This document shows, one piece after another, positions 44,401-54,570 of a DNA stretch of 64,000 bases (the stretch's first letter is position 1; each line of letters starts with the position of its first letter). The notes under the pieces are model-generated. The model was not told the DNA's origin, searched no databases, and saw nothing but the letters and a program-made list of their open reading frames with translations. This stretch comes from Crocodylus rhombifer (lineage: Eukaryota > Chordata > Crocodylia > Crocodylidae). The position numbers and the translations under genes were made by a program. Location: contig JAVSML010019069.1 of NCBI GenBank assembly GCA_038503035.1, positions 1-64,000 on the forward strand, in the 5' to 3' direction.

Positions 44401-45298
44401 CATCGCATTGCAGGCTCATAGTTTCATAGTAGCTAGAGTCGGAAGGGACCTAGGAAGATCATCTAGTCCGACCCCCTGCCTTGGCAGGAAAGAGCACCGG
44501 GGTCAGATGACCCTGGCAAGGTGCTCATCTAACTTCCTTTTAAAAATCCCCAGGCTAGGAGCCTGCACCACTTCCCCTGGAAGCTGGTTCCAGGCCCTAG
44601 CCACCCTGACTGTGAAGTAGCGCCTCCTAATATCTAATCTAAACCTACCCCCCGCCAGCTTGTGACCATTATTCCTGGTCACTCCTGGCAGCGCACAGGG
44701 GAACAGGGACTCCCCCAATACCTGCTGATCCCCCCTGACCAGTTTGTAGCAGGCCACAAGGTCCCCCCTTAACCTTCTCTTGTGGAGGCTAAACAGGTTT
44801 AGGTCCCGTAGCCTCTCCTCATAAGGCTTGCCCTGCTGACCCCTGATCATACGAGTGGCCCTCCTCTGGACTCTTTCCATATCGTCCACGTCCCTCCTGA
44901 AGTGTGGCACCCAGAACTGGACGCTTTCCTCTGGTGTGATGCCTGTGTCTCCTGCCCCCCCTTCCTGCACTGCAGACCCCGGGTCCTGTGGCAATGGGGC
45001 CTGGCAGGGGCCGTGTTGGGGATGATGCCCGGGGCTGAGCCACTCGCTTACGTATCTCGGCGGGGATGCTGAGTTCCAGCTTCTGCAGCGTGTCACCGGG
45101 CCAGGCCTGCAGCAGCTTGGTCACCTCCAACCTGCCGCCCAGCCCCCAGGGCCACAGGCTGAAGTGGGGCACGTAGGTGGTGAAGTGGGTGGTGAAGCCG
45201 GGGTCACACTGCAGGCAGCCCCGTGTCACACCCAGCGCCACCGCCACCCACAGCCCCAGCAACCACCGGGCCGTGCCCATCGCCTCCGCCGGCCCCAC
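32427..45298 (-). CDS. IZUMO4: Izumo sperm-egg fusion protein family member 4
   Basis: Izumo-family, secreted or membrane-associated protein linked to sperm and fertilisation; its exact role is unsettled (family knowledge). Exons, minus strand: 45298-45052, 38947-38867, 37190-37119, 36118-36092, 35749-35674, 35401-35354, optionally 33745-33731, then 32639-32592 and 32466-32427. Phases join into one frame of 212 residues (217 with the microexon); human is about 232. The product has a signal peptide (LLGLWVAVALGV), then GCLQC, LQKLELSIPAEI, ELRSIFREQVQMLQKAIIE, KCERHCG, SCTTC and CFGYNC. These are the conserved cysteine pattern of the Izumo domain, in the same spacing as human IZUMO4 as I remember it. 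The C-terminus from 32639 on is divergent and less certain. ATG at 45298 or 45280 could be the start. Convergent with AP3D1 and divergent from MOB3A, as in human. Confidence 0.9.
32592..32639 (-). CDS. IZUMO4: Candidate IZUMO4 penultimate exon
   Basis: Minus-strand acceptor ttttattttctaatcag with a branch-like ctaat, and donor gtgagt. It is 48 bases, in phase 2 at both ends, reading KSEDWAVTLRRIPGF. Splice sites and phase fit. Residue similarity to the human C-terminus is weak. Confidence 0.6.
33731..33745 (-). CDS. IZUMO4: Candidate 15-base microexon of IZUMO4
   Basis: On the minus strand a strong acceptor (cactcttttctttttcag) is followed by 15 bases and a consensus donor (gtaagt). The 15 bases preserve the frame and would add five residues (about KNIPT) after LFAY. 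I recognise no homologous residues, so it may be a cryptic site pair. Confidence 0.4.
34365..34895 (-). mobile_element. CR1 LINE 3' fragment, minus strand
   Basis: It begins aatcatagaaagtgcaggtt and ggaagggacctcaggagg, then on the minus strand encodes GHMTYEESLGELGLVSLEKR and other ORF2 C-terminal remnants. The tail (inverse of tcctgctttgagcagg) marks a different CR1 subfamily from the 27 kb and 44 kb copies. It lies in an IZUMO4 intron. Confidence 0.88.
35354..35401 (-). CDS. IZUMO4: IZUMO4 exon 6: ESSEEWQEALKSLFAY
   Basis: Minus-strand acceptor ctttctttgctag and donor gtaagt. It is 48 bases, in phase 2 at both ends. It corresponds to the ESSAQWKSAVQGLLNY region of the human protein. Confidence 0.9.
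35674..35749 (-). CDS. IZUMO4: IZUMO4 exon 5: SCTTC and CFGYNC
   Basis: Minus-strand acceptor tatgctgcag and donor gtaggg. It reads GIAQYDTVSCTTCDFSTTPC and ends FGYNC. The CxxC and CFGYNC motifs are diagnostic of IZUMO4. Confidence 0.93.
36092..36118 (-). CDS. IZUMO4: IZUMO4 exon 4, 27 bases
   Basis: Minus-strand acceptor gctttccctag and donor gtaagt. It reads (S)RMKCERHC, holding two of the conserved Izumo cysteines. The exon is very short but fits phase and homology exactly. Confidence 0.88.
36406..36577. mobile_element. hAT nonautonomous element with perfect 8-bp target duplication
   Basis: The left end is cggggtgggcaaaatgtggc and the right end ataattgcccacccctg, forming terminal inverted repeats (about TTGCCCACCCC). 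The element is 172 bases and GC-rich inside, with no coding capacity. It is flanked by identical 8-bp copies of gactagct at 36398-36405 and 36578-36585, the duplication length expected of hAT transposases. It lies in an IZUMO4 intron. Confidence 0.85.
37119..37190 (-). CDS. IZUMO4: IZUMO4 exon 3: ELRSIFREQVQ
   Basis: Minus-strand acceptor cttccctcag and donor gtgagt. It reads LLLKELRSIFREQVQMLQKA and then IIE. This is the most clearly conserved IZUMO4 segment in the window. Confidence 0.93.
38867..38947 (-). CDS. IZUMO4: IZUMO4 exon 2
   Basis: Minus-strand acceptor gccttttcag and donor gtgagc. In phase 1 it reads MNCLHHTAVRVYERLDKLVQ and then NKQHSK. The length is collinear with the human protein (TAVYQMMDQL-like segment). 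Confidence 0.85.
40165..40300 (+). mobile_element. CR1 LINE 3' tail fragment
   Basis: The phrases ggctggtcctgctttgagca, gggggttggactagatg and ccttaaggtcccttccagtc form the standard CR1 3' end, preceded by a short piece of ORF2 C-terminal sequence. It is strongly 5'-truncated. Confidence 0.85.
40818..41010. repeat. Degenerate GC-rich tandem repeat
   Basis: Units begin agcaagc at 40818, 40920 and 41003, with lengths of about 102 and 83. They share a polyG-aaggg-aaat-ccccc core and a ctggtctcctg..cagc end. The copies are imperfect. Confidence 0.55.
43152..43547. mobile_element. hAT-like nonautonomous element
   Basis: The left end is ataatctctcaacctgtggc and the right end caggttgagcatcactg; inverted, the right end reads CAGTGATGCTCAACC. 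Size and termini fit a hAT-Charlie-type element. No target duplication confirmed. The interior is G/C-rich and noncoding. Confidence 0.5.
43765..44415 (-). mobile_element. CR1 LINE fragment, older subfamily, minus strand
   Basis: It starts with the inverted tail (tttcatagatattagggctg, gaagggacctcggaagatca). The minus strand then encodes RNFFTVRAPKVWNSLPVEVV-like and [20 protein letters not shown] segments in broken frames. It ends where a second CR1 begins at about 44416. Confidence 0.9.
44416..44924 (-). mobile_element. CR1 LINE fragment, younger subfamily, minus strand
   Basis: It begins tcatagtttcatagtagcta and is nearly identical by eye to the first 500 or so bases of the copy at 27141. 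The minus strand encodes [20 protein letters not shown] and [20 protein letters not shown]. It ends at ctggacgc, about 130 bases from IZUMO4 exon 1, so it is an insertion in intron 1. Confidence 0.92.
45052..45298 (-). CDS. IZUMO4: IZUMO4 exon 1: signal peptide and first Cys pair
   Basis: From ATG 45298 it reads MGPAEAMGTARWLLGLWVAV, then GCLQCDPGFTTHFTTYVPHF, and ends LQKLELSIPAEI. The donor on the minus strand is gtaagc at 45051. A second in-frame ATG at 45280 gives a more usual signal peptide. The exon lies in GC-rich DNA that continues into the promoter. Confidence 0.9.
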
Positions 45299-45400
45299 CG
45301 CTGCCGCCGCCCACGGTTCCGGGCGTCACAGAGCCTGGGTTCCGGGCGGGGCCGCGGAGGCGCCGCTGGGCCTGGCTCGGCCTGGCCGCTCCCCCCACTC
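45220..45400 (-). promoter_or_regulatory. IZUMO4: GC-rich IZUMO4 5' end and promoter
   Basis: High C+G with many CpGs (gccgccgcccacggttccgg region), covering the start of IZUMO4 exon 1 and the bases upstream on the minus strand. No TATA box is evident. The transcription start is not determinable. Confidence 0.55.
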
Positions 45401-45424
45401 GCCCCCCTCTGAGCCCCACTCTAC

Positions 45425-46559
45425 CCACAGGTGGAAGCCAAGCACCCGCCAGGGGATGGGTGACTGGTGCCTCCCAAATCTGGGGGGGGCACCAGATTGC
45501 CAAAGGGGGGGGGCCCCCCAGCAGCTGATAGCTAAGCCAGCGGTGAAACCAGAAGTGCACTTCCCATTTCGTGGCTGGTGCTTCCAGGTGCACGGCCGAT
45601 CTCAGGAGGTGCACGTGCACCCGCGTGGGCCAGGGGGTCATCTCCTGGCTTCATGGCTCCTTAGCATCTCTGTGATTCCCGTGACCACCAAGGTGGTTTT
45701 CCTACTTCGGCAGGGGGAAACCACTTGCTTGGCCTTGGCCCAGGGAATGCATAGTTAGCCTCCCACTTTCACTTCCAGTGGGAAGATCTTGGCTACAGGC
45801 CGACTTCATGGAAATAGGAGACTCCTCCCTAGCTTGTTTCTGCAGCCGTACGGCTGAGGGCAAGCAAAACTTGGGGCATCCGAACTCCCAGCCTCTGGGC
45901 GTGGGCCTGCAAGTAGGATGCCCGCCAAAGGACAAATCCCCAGGAAGCATCTGAAGCCCCAGGCATGGGTGGAGGATGTCTGCCGGTAGTAAGGGCCACT
46001 TCTGGTTCTGGACTTGTGGATTTGGAATTAGTTTTGGCTCATTTGGCCCCGGATACAAATTAAATAAAAAAACCCAAAAGTCGGTGAACACCTGTGGGTT
46101 TGGCAGATGCTGTCTCCAAAATTATCCCACATTTTGCACATTTTTGGTATTATTAAGGTAAATGCCATGCTCTCCCAGACAGCACCACATACATATGAGC
46201 ATAACAGAAATAAGTTCGAACAAAGTAATTGAACTATTTATACTAAATCCTATATATTGTACTGTAATATACTAGATATGCTAAAATAGAGCCCACCAAC
46301 ATAAAAACATTACTAAGAGAAATCTGGTAGTAAATGCAGACATGACTCGATGACGGCAAAATCAGATCTAATGTGCAGGTTTACTATTATCAGTGGGCCA
46401 AAGCCGTCCGAACCGGTGGCAGAGGGGATCTCTTTTATTAAACGAAGTAGCTTTTTGCATCCAAAAAAGCCCAACTCGATTCTTGATTCGCAAAATTCCT
46501 CCCTGCATCCAGCGGAGGAGATGGCAAAAGATAGGGGAAGTCCTGGGCTGGCGTTAAAA
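45425..46559. other. Intergenic segment between IZUMO4 and MOB3A starts
   Basis: About 1.1 kb between the two divergent 5' ends. GC falls from about 45900 to 46350, which is AT-rich, then rises into the MOB3A CpG island. No repeat or exon recognised. Confidence 0.5.
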
Positions 46560-46900
46560 TGTGTATTGTTACAACGTAACACGCGAGATCGCCGCCGCCC
46601 CGCGGGAGGAGCCTGCGGGCGGCAGCGCGGCCCCTTTAAGAAGAAGTAGGGCCGGCCCGGCGCGGCGGAGGCGGAGTGTTGCGGTGCGCGCGCGGAGCTG
46701 GGGGCGACACACGCAAAAGTTGCGGGGCGCATCACGGCGGCGCGGGACGGGCCGGGACTCTTCCGCCGGCGCCGGGACTATCCCCGCCAGCAGGTCAGGG
46801 CAGGGCGGGCGTGAGGGGGAGGGGGGAGTCGAGCCGCACATGTGTACGCTCTGCGTTTATGGCGCTTCAGCCCTTACGGTGCTTGCACCGTGTAAGTAAC
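46560..46900 (+). promoter_or_regulatory. MOB3A: CpG island promoter and noncoding exon 1 of MOB3A
   Basis: Dense CpG sequence (gatcgccgccgccccgcggg, gtgcgcgcgcggagc). A possible exon 1 donor gtaagt lies at 46892, with an alternative gtcagg at 46794. It lies upstream of and in the same direction as MOB3A, with no coding start required since the MOB3A ATG is at 60484. Open frames here are by-products of low stop density in GC-rich DNA. Confidence 0.6.
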
Positions 46901-48602
46901 GTGTGCAGGGCCTGGCGACGGAGCAGCAGATGGGGGGCTTGGTCGGGGCTGGTTTCCCAGTGCCGTGTGGGGACATGTGGCGGGCTGGTGCCTCGGACCC
47001 CCTCGCACTGGCTTGGGGCAGGCCGGAGCGCGCGGTGCCATGGACACTGCGTGGCGTGCGCGGCAGGACGCGGGTCGGGAGAGGAACCTGGAGGTTTCCA
47101 GCAGGAATTGGGAGCTGGGGCATCGCGCGTTCTGGGCACCGGGCTCCATTGCTTTTCCATCGGGGGAAACGGAGGGGGAGAGGAAGGGCTGGCGTTTACC
47201 GCGGGGCTGGTTTGCACGAGGGCGGTGGCCGCCGTAGGGTAAGTGTGTTGGGCGAGTGTTTTGGGGGTGTCTGCGCATTCGTATTCAGTTAGTCGCGACC
47301 GAGAAACGAGACGGAAGAGCCCGCGTTTCCTCCGTGGCGAAGACGAGCGCATCTGCTTGACTGCTGAGCTTGCCGGCTCTCGTGGCCACCGGGTTGTTTG
47401 AGGCTGTCTACCTGCGACTTGGGGTTATTCCTTCTCCCCAGCTCCCGCCTCCCCCTTTGGCAGAGACGGTGCTGGTCAGCAGGAGCCGCGCTTGCTTTCA
47501 AGCTCAGGATTTACGTCTAGGCGAGCGTTGGCTACCTCGGTAGAAGATCCTTTCCAGGTGTGTCGAGGGGTCTTGGATCCTCCGTTGAAGTGTGGGACAA
47601 CTCCCCCCCCGTGCAGTAATCAAGAAGGAAACCTCCTCTCTTAATAGCCCGTGCTTTAGGATTTCTTTATGTAAAAAGAAAGAAAGAAAAGCTACTCTCC
47701 AGGCTGTACTTTTCCTTCGCTGCCAAGTTTCGGGGCAGAGGGGATTTTTACTAGGAGATAAAATTCCCCAAGCCATCTATTTTTATTGGGCCCAAGCGAT
47801 AGTCTCTTGCTTTCTTCCTGGTCAAAGGTTTGGGCTTTCTCCCAAGTCTCTGCGTGTATTTATGAGCCAGTTTCTCAGAACAGTGTAAATTCCATATCTT
47901 AGATGAATAAAACAGAAAGTGAATCAATCATCAGACTTGGCTTTGGACGGTCACGCGCTTTTAACATTTTAAAATAAAGTGACTTCTCTGCATTCCTGCC
48001 AGACTGGCTCGGGATCGGCCTCCTGTGTGCCGGGGTGGGGAGGGCTTCCTCTTCAGCTGGTGATTTCTTGGCTCGGGCCGAAGAGCTAAGTCGAGATCCA
48101 GGCGTGCTGAGCAGGAAGTTATTGCACCGTCGTCTGGCACGTGCATCGGGATGGGGGGCCAGCGCACAAAGCGACGTGCTAGAAGCTGTGCAGTTGCATT
48201 TGAGCACTAAACTAGTTCACTTCCAGCTTAACCCGTCTACTTCTTCTCTGGGTGGAGGTTTAAAGCAGACTCCACGTAGTGGTTAGTTGCCAGGTTCCCC
48301 GGAGTGGCTCGGGCTGTCGAGCAGCACGGCATTTTCTGGGCTCTGCTTGGCTCCCTGGCACAGCTTCCTCCTGTCCCAGCCCGGAGAATACCCCCAGTGT
48401 CTGGTTGATCAGAAAAACGGGGAGTTTCTGCACAGAAAGCATGTTCAGCCTACTTTAAGAAGTTTGATCTGTATTGACAATTCATGCTAATTTGTAGCTA
48501 ATGCTTTTTTTTTTTTTTCTTTTCTTTTCTATAATTGGGCCAGAGATCTCTAGGGCAACAAGTAAACAAAGGGGCAATCTTTAAAAAGCATCCTGACACC
48601 TG

Positions 48603-48692
48603 TCTTGTTGGGGTCATGTGATCCCAGCGGTCTTCCCTGCCCATGTGCAGGGGATCTGTAAGGTCCCTTCCAGCCCCTAAAAACTATGAAAA
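48603..48692 (+). mobile_element. CR1 LINE 3' tail fragment
   Basis: The phrases ttggggtcatgtgatcccag and gtaaggtcccttccagcc, then aactatgaaa, are the extreme 3' end of a CR1. Confidence 0.75.
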
Positions 48693-50357
48693 GAGTTCCC
48701 CTGGTCGGGGCTGAAAGCAAGCCCTTGTAACCTCTCTGCACTGACTCCAGCAAGCCCAGTGCTTGAAGTTCAGACTCCTGAATTAGGGGGCCCATAACCA
48801 GTTTTGCTGGAGGTTTAGAAGATTATCTTTAAAAATGGGCGAGATGCAGCTAATGCTTTCAGTAAAGGATGCACCTTTGGCTGGGTGTTTGCCTTCAGTT
48901 CTCTATGGCCCTTGGAGGCAATTAGGTGAGACTTCTGTTGCGAGTGTGTCTGAACCTCCCTCCAGAGCTGCTGCTGTGCTAAAAACACCACCCTGCTGCT
49001 GCTGAAATGACAAGGGGCCCTGGATAAAATTGCTGTTTGCTTCCTTGCTGCATATCTGAGATGCCCTGGGGGCAGGAGAGGTCGCTGTTTGTTGGATCCG
49101 CTGGAAAAGAGCAGACGCTGTGGAGACTGTATGTGCGCGCTTTGAACAGTAGCTTTGTAGAAATGTGCTTGACTTGCGCTTCTCCTAAGTTGTCCGTGCG
49201 AAAAACAACATCCAGTTAGTTAGAGTGGTAAAAGGTCTTCATGCGGATGAGCTGCATGCGTTACAAAACAGGGCGGGCAGAAGGGTATTCAGCTGAGTTG
49301 ATAAGGACCAAGCTTTATGCCACCGTTGTTTCACAAGATAAACCCTCCCCTAGTGCCGCTCCAGCCCCTTCCACTGCTGCTCTGCTTTCAGCTTCATGCC
49401 CTATGCTCCCTGCCTGATCTACTGCTCTCTGCCCTATCTGTCGCTGTGTTCCCAGCCCCCTTCCCCGATCTCCTGCATACCGCACACAGGCTGGCTGTGC
49501 CCCTTGTGGCACGCGTGCCACAAACTGGGCAATTATGAGCCAAGTGATACCAGCAGGCGTCCTACCTTGCATTGTTGCAGAGAGCCCACGTGGGGGGTTT
49601 TCAGTGATGTCATTAATTACATAGTACATTGGTGCAAATTTTCTTTATGTATACAAGCCATAAGGTGCCTTCACCCCACTCTGGCAACATAAATGGGTCT
49701 GTAAATGTGCATGAAGGTGGTGCTCCAAATACATCCTGTGCTGGTAGCCTCCCTGGCTGGTGATGCTCCATTGCAGCTTCCAGCTCTTGATATAGGGAGT
49801 GGATTCGGAGCATGTGCCACTTGTACCGTGGCTGTATTTGGATGGGTATATTGCCTTCCTAGGATGCAGGGAAACCAGAACATTAAAGCAGGGATGGCAC
49901 AAGGCCCAAATGCCCTCGGAAGATAAGGAGTGCACTGCAAGCCACCTTCATTTTTCCTGTCCCAATTGCAGTTTCCCATTGGTGCTGCTGCTTTTGGACT
50001 CTTCAGATTGAATTGTTTGGTAGGAAGTCAGATAGTAATTGCTGCAGAAATTGTTCTAGGCCTGGCGGTACTTCTGTAAAACTCTGCCTAAAGATAAATG
50101 CATGAGATCAGTGCTGTATGCGGTGATTATAAAGGGGAAGGAGAAGAGCAGGTGACAGCGATTTCTTCTGGGGAGAAACACACAATATCATGCAAAGCGC
50201 TATGAACCAAGGAGAGGAAGGATTGTCCCTGTGATGTAAAGGGGTGGACCTTGCTGCCGGTCTCTTTCAGAGCCTGGTGTGTGTAAGGAGACTAGTTCCA
50301 GTCTGAGCAATATATGAGCCTGTGTATTGACTGGCTAAAGCACCGTATTGACTAGAC

Positions 50358-50634
50358 CAGTGTTTCTTAACCCGAAGTGAGTCACAAGGATATATGAAAG
50401 GGTGATAAACAAATTTAAAAGATGAATTCTCTTTTAAAGGGGGAAAAACGGGAAACGGTGGCTTTCCCCTTGCAGTCTGGCAGAGTCCCAGCCTCCGAGG
50501 GGCTGCTTGGGGTCCCTCCATACACCCACCCCCTGCCCCACATACTGGGGGGCTGGGGCCTGGGGGCACTGGGTCGGGACTGGCTCTAGATGTTTACAAG
50601 TGGGTCCTGGTGCAAAAAAGGTTGAGAACCGCTG
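50358..50634. mobile_element. hAT-Charlie-like nonautonomous element
   Basis: The left end is cagtgtttcttaaccc and the right end aggttgagaaccgctg, inverted copies of CAGNGTTTCTCAACC. It is 277 bases. Flanks gactagac (50350-50357) and gattagag (50635-50642) match at six of eight positions, consistent with an aged 8-bp duplication. Confidence 0.75.
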
Positions 50635-50662
50635 GATTAGAGGAGCTTAAAATGAAAACATC

Positions 50663-50967
50663 GGGCACCTGTATAGATGCCCAATACCTGCCCCAACATG
50701 CTAATAGGAACGCAGGGCACAAACTCAATTAATCGAGTCTAATTAGTGCATTCCAGCAGCCTCTGCACCAGGTATTCAGGGTCTAAATGGCAGCGGGGGC
50801 ACTTTGACTGACTAAAGCTCATCAAACAAGCTTTAGTCAAAGCGCCCCCACTGCCATTTTGAAATGTGGGATGCTGAATATATGGGACGCTCTGGGTGTT
50901 TTTAAATTGAGTGGCTCCCAAGATGCTAATTAAAATGTTCCTCCCCCCAGCATGTGTAAAGATGCCC
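50663..50967. mobile_element. MITE-like fold-back element
   Basis: The ends are gggcacctgtatagatg and, inverted, gggcatctttacacatg, which match at 13 of 17 positions. In the middle, aaatggcagcgggggc and its partner gcccccactgccattt form arms of about 31-35 bases continuing through gactaaagct. It is 305 bases with no coding capacity. It shares terminal motifs with the elements at 17505 and 54571. Confidence 0.65.
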
Positions 50968-53900
50968 ATTATGCTGGAGAAGTGTGATCCAACCTAACTG
51001 CTACTCGGAAAAAGAGTTCAGAGTTGATAAAACTATGCTGTTTCCCTAAAATCATATTACCTGCGGCTATTGAGAACAGTACAGTGACCCATGTCTTCTG
51101 AAATCAGCTGCAAGGCATATGTATATCATTTTAATTGGGCATTTTGCCTCTTGCATCCTTCAATGAGGGACAGAGCCAGGTTAAAGGGGAGTGAAAACCC
51201 TGTTTGCTCACAGGTTTCAGAAAGGTGGATCATTTGTACCACGAAGGGACACACATGTTCAGAGTGCTGGAGGCCACCACCTGCTGTTTCTTGCCCTAGA
51301 AACACGTGTTCTCATAGCGCATCTGTCCATCTTCCAGTGTCATGAGCCAGTCTGCCAGCTTAATTTTGCATCTGCAAAGCTAGCCACAGCTTAGCTCTGC
51401 CTTCCCACGTAGCCATGACCCAGTCACTAATGCACAGCAGGAGTTAATTCAGCTTTCCAGAATGTACATGCGTCTAACCAACCAGTGGATGCAAATATTG
51501 GTTGATTAAAAATCCTCTTTGTACATGGTCTTAAGTAACAATCACAAGTATAGCAATCACCATTTTCTTTTTTCTTTTTTTTGGTTTTGAAGGGAAAGTT
51601 ATGTTAATGCTTAACATTTGAGCTAAGCTCTCCCCCTCCACCATGCAAGAATGCTCCACAACCGCTTGTCACTCGGTCTTGATCCAAACTTGAGAGCCTG
51701 GCTTGGAGTGGCTATGGTATGTTTACAGTCCCATGAGCTCTCTAGACATCCCAGCAGCGCGTGAGAGCATCCTTTAAACAACTCTCACTACTTCTTGGGG
51801 TTCCTGCTGTCTGTGCAATGCATCCACAGATCCAGCATGAATGGAGTATCACAGCCCTTAATCTTGGGACATGGGGTTGCTGGAGCTGTTGCCCTTTGCT
51901 GCAGTGCGTGGCAAGTTCTGCCCCAGGTTATGTCATTTAAGTCCCTCCTAGCCCCACCCTGGCTTGATTTTTTTTTTTTTTTTTGTCAGGCATTTTTTGC
52001 TATTAGCAAAACTAAATCGGTTTTACAATTCGTTTCAATGCAGTCGCCTTTCATGAGGAAAGGGAAATTTAAATTGCATGTAAGATCGTGGTGTTACTTC
52101 TCCTCTCTTACATGCAGTTGGATCAGTTCTTCATTCTTGTGGTTCAAAGGACTGTACTGATTCTAGGAGACCCTGTTCCTTGGAAACCCCAGGACAAGCA
52201 TGGGGTTTTCATGGTTTCCCTCTTGGACTGTCCAAAGAGTCATTGCTTGGATCTGGAGGGGAGAGGGGGACACTCTGGACTGATCATGAAGAGGCTCTTT
52301 GTTTGATTGAGCATTGGGGCTGAGCAGGGTCACAGATCTCCGGTGTAGCTCTATTATATTTGCTATTGGTGTCTCATAGAAAGAAAGACAGGAAATTGCA
52401 GCGGTGAGTAAAGCCGTATTTGTCCCTGTGTTTTATTTGCTGTGTTACCAGCCGGTGCACCCACGCAGACCCCAGCGGGATCACAGGGCTAAATTCTGCT
52501 ATGTTCTCTATAATGTTGTCTCTCTTTCCCAAAGCTTGCTATGGTTCGTCGTGATCTTCAAATGCCATTTTGCCCCTCTGAGCAGATGCTCTGGTTGCGG
52601 AGGAGAACGAGAGCAGTGATTTTTGGGGTGGTACTAGGCCAGCAGTGAATACCTTGGCTCCCCTCAGTGCATGAGCAAAGTGTTCACACACCGTATAGTG
52701 ATGGCTGTCACTGTCTGAGACAGCCAGTGGATTGATTTATGTTGTGCAAGTCTTACAGGCTACTGGAAATATAATAAGGCTTTCCTCTTTTTTACTTTTA
52801 TTTTTTTCAAATTTTTGAAATGCCATAAAACTGTTTACCAAGAATTAAACAAAGATAGATGGAAACGTCTGCGCCTTGGAAAATCTACTCCAAATGGACA
52901 GTGGCGTGGTTATAGAGTTTAGAGGAGTTGCAACAAGTTTGTAGGAAAATACTGCCATATTTCCAGTTAGAAGTAAGTGAATTCCTGCCAGACAGGAAAG
53001 TAACCTGGGTGGAGTTATCATTTAACAAAAATTATGAATGGTCAGATTTCTGCTTTTCTAAACCCTTTTTTTGGGCTCTGATGCCTCCATTACTGTGTCT
53101 GTATTTTGTACTGAATGTTGTTTTTGGTCGCTTCCTTACGGCCAGGTTCATTGCTATATTTGCATAGCGTTGCTTTTAAACCCTGCGGAAGAGTTGCTGT
53201 GGGTCTGCTCCGTTTAGAGTAGTTGTGTAGTGGAGGAATGAGTCGGCTTGTGCTGTGGTCAGCATGCCAGATGAAGCTACGGTCCATCCTCGTGCACGCT
53301 GTAGCCTGATTAAATGTTGCCAAAAAATGGCGATGGGGTAAGTTATTTCTGCCGGGGGTGAGTGGGTGTTTCTTGACTTTGAATGACCAGCTTCAGACTC
53401 TTTGGCCAGTTGTGCAGTCCTTCAATAGATATGATAAGATTTTTTTGGATATGTGCAGTTATGAGCCCTCTGATTTATACCTTTCACATGTTCAGACAGG
53501 ACCTCCAGCATCCCTGCCTCTTCCTTGTTAGAATTGGCAGAGACCTTCTAAAACTTGTTCGTCCTAACCTGAAAATCTCCCCTACCCCATGATGATCTAA
53601 CCTGAAATCCCTCCCGTCCTCCCACGCTCCTTCATACTGCAAATGGTTTGAAATTTCCTGGACTTTTTTGCATGTATATCTGCCGATTCACTGGCCTGGG
53701 TGAAAAAGTACTTTCCTTTCTCTCTGCAAGTGCTGTACAAGCCCGGCCTGAGCATGTACGGATGGCTAAATCACCACAATTATGAACTGCTGTGCAGGGA
53801 TTGTAACTTTTGGCTGAGTTTTGTATACGTGTTAAATCTAAAATGCTTGTCCAGTGGAGTAGTTTTCCCTAAAGGAAAATATTTTGACCAACAACCTTAC

Positions 53901-54570
53901 TGTAAATCTGTTACTCACTGGGAGATGTACTTGAAGGGCTCCTACGTGAGTAAGGCAACAGGATGTGAGCTGCCTGAGCTGTTGGGTCACTTGGAAAGGA
54001 AGGGAGGGGGCGGGCACGCCTGCAGCCACTATCTGCCTCCCACAGTCTGAACTTACGCGGTAGATACTGCATGAAACAAAAAGGGAAGCTTTCATTTTGG
54101 CCCTTAAACACTGGCATAAGACTGTCCAGCAAGCCACCGAGGAGCCCCACGATGCAGGTAGGAGCTTGGTGCGTTTCTTCAGGTGCTTGCCAAATCTCTG
54201 AAATGTTAATCCTGCGTGGGGACGGTGCAAGGGGGGGAAGACGGCGCTGTATGTTGCTCTGGATGGTGTTCAGGAACTGAAGGAAACAGTCTGCTCTGGG
54301 CAGAAGGTCCTGTGTAGGCGGTGGAGTCCTTAAGCATGCTGGGGGAGCTGGCTTCCTGAGCTGATCGGGGCAGGCGCCTACCAAGGATACCACCCCTATT
54401 TTGGAAGGGGGCGGAGGTGCTTTCCAGGGTGTGATCGCTGAACCTTTGCTATTGACATGTGAAGGTGATGGTCGGCAAGTTCGAGAAGTATTCAGACTAT
54501 GGCAGTGGCTGCTGCTGCTGCTTGCTGACTTCTCCAAGCTGGGTAGCAGCTGGCCAGCCTGCACTCAGTG

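Noticed and set aside
45177..45758. 193-codon plus-strand frame over IZUMO4 exon 1
   Set aside because: It is antisense to a well-supported exon, Pro/Ala-rich and without a recognisable domain.
46676..47352. Long open frames on both strands in the CpG island
   Set aside because: GC-rich DNA has few stop codons. Frames exist on both strands with Arg/Pro/Gly-rich composition and no domain, in the expected place of a noncoding promoter and exon 1.
49320..49580. C/T-rich segment with gtggcacgcgtgccac palindrome
   Set aside because: It may be part of a repeat, but I could not identify borders or a family, and the short palindrome alone is not informative.
53911..54564. 217-codon minus-strand frame in the MOB3A intron
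   Set aside because: Pro/Ser-rich low-complexity translation, no domain and no matching splice structure. Probably chance.
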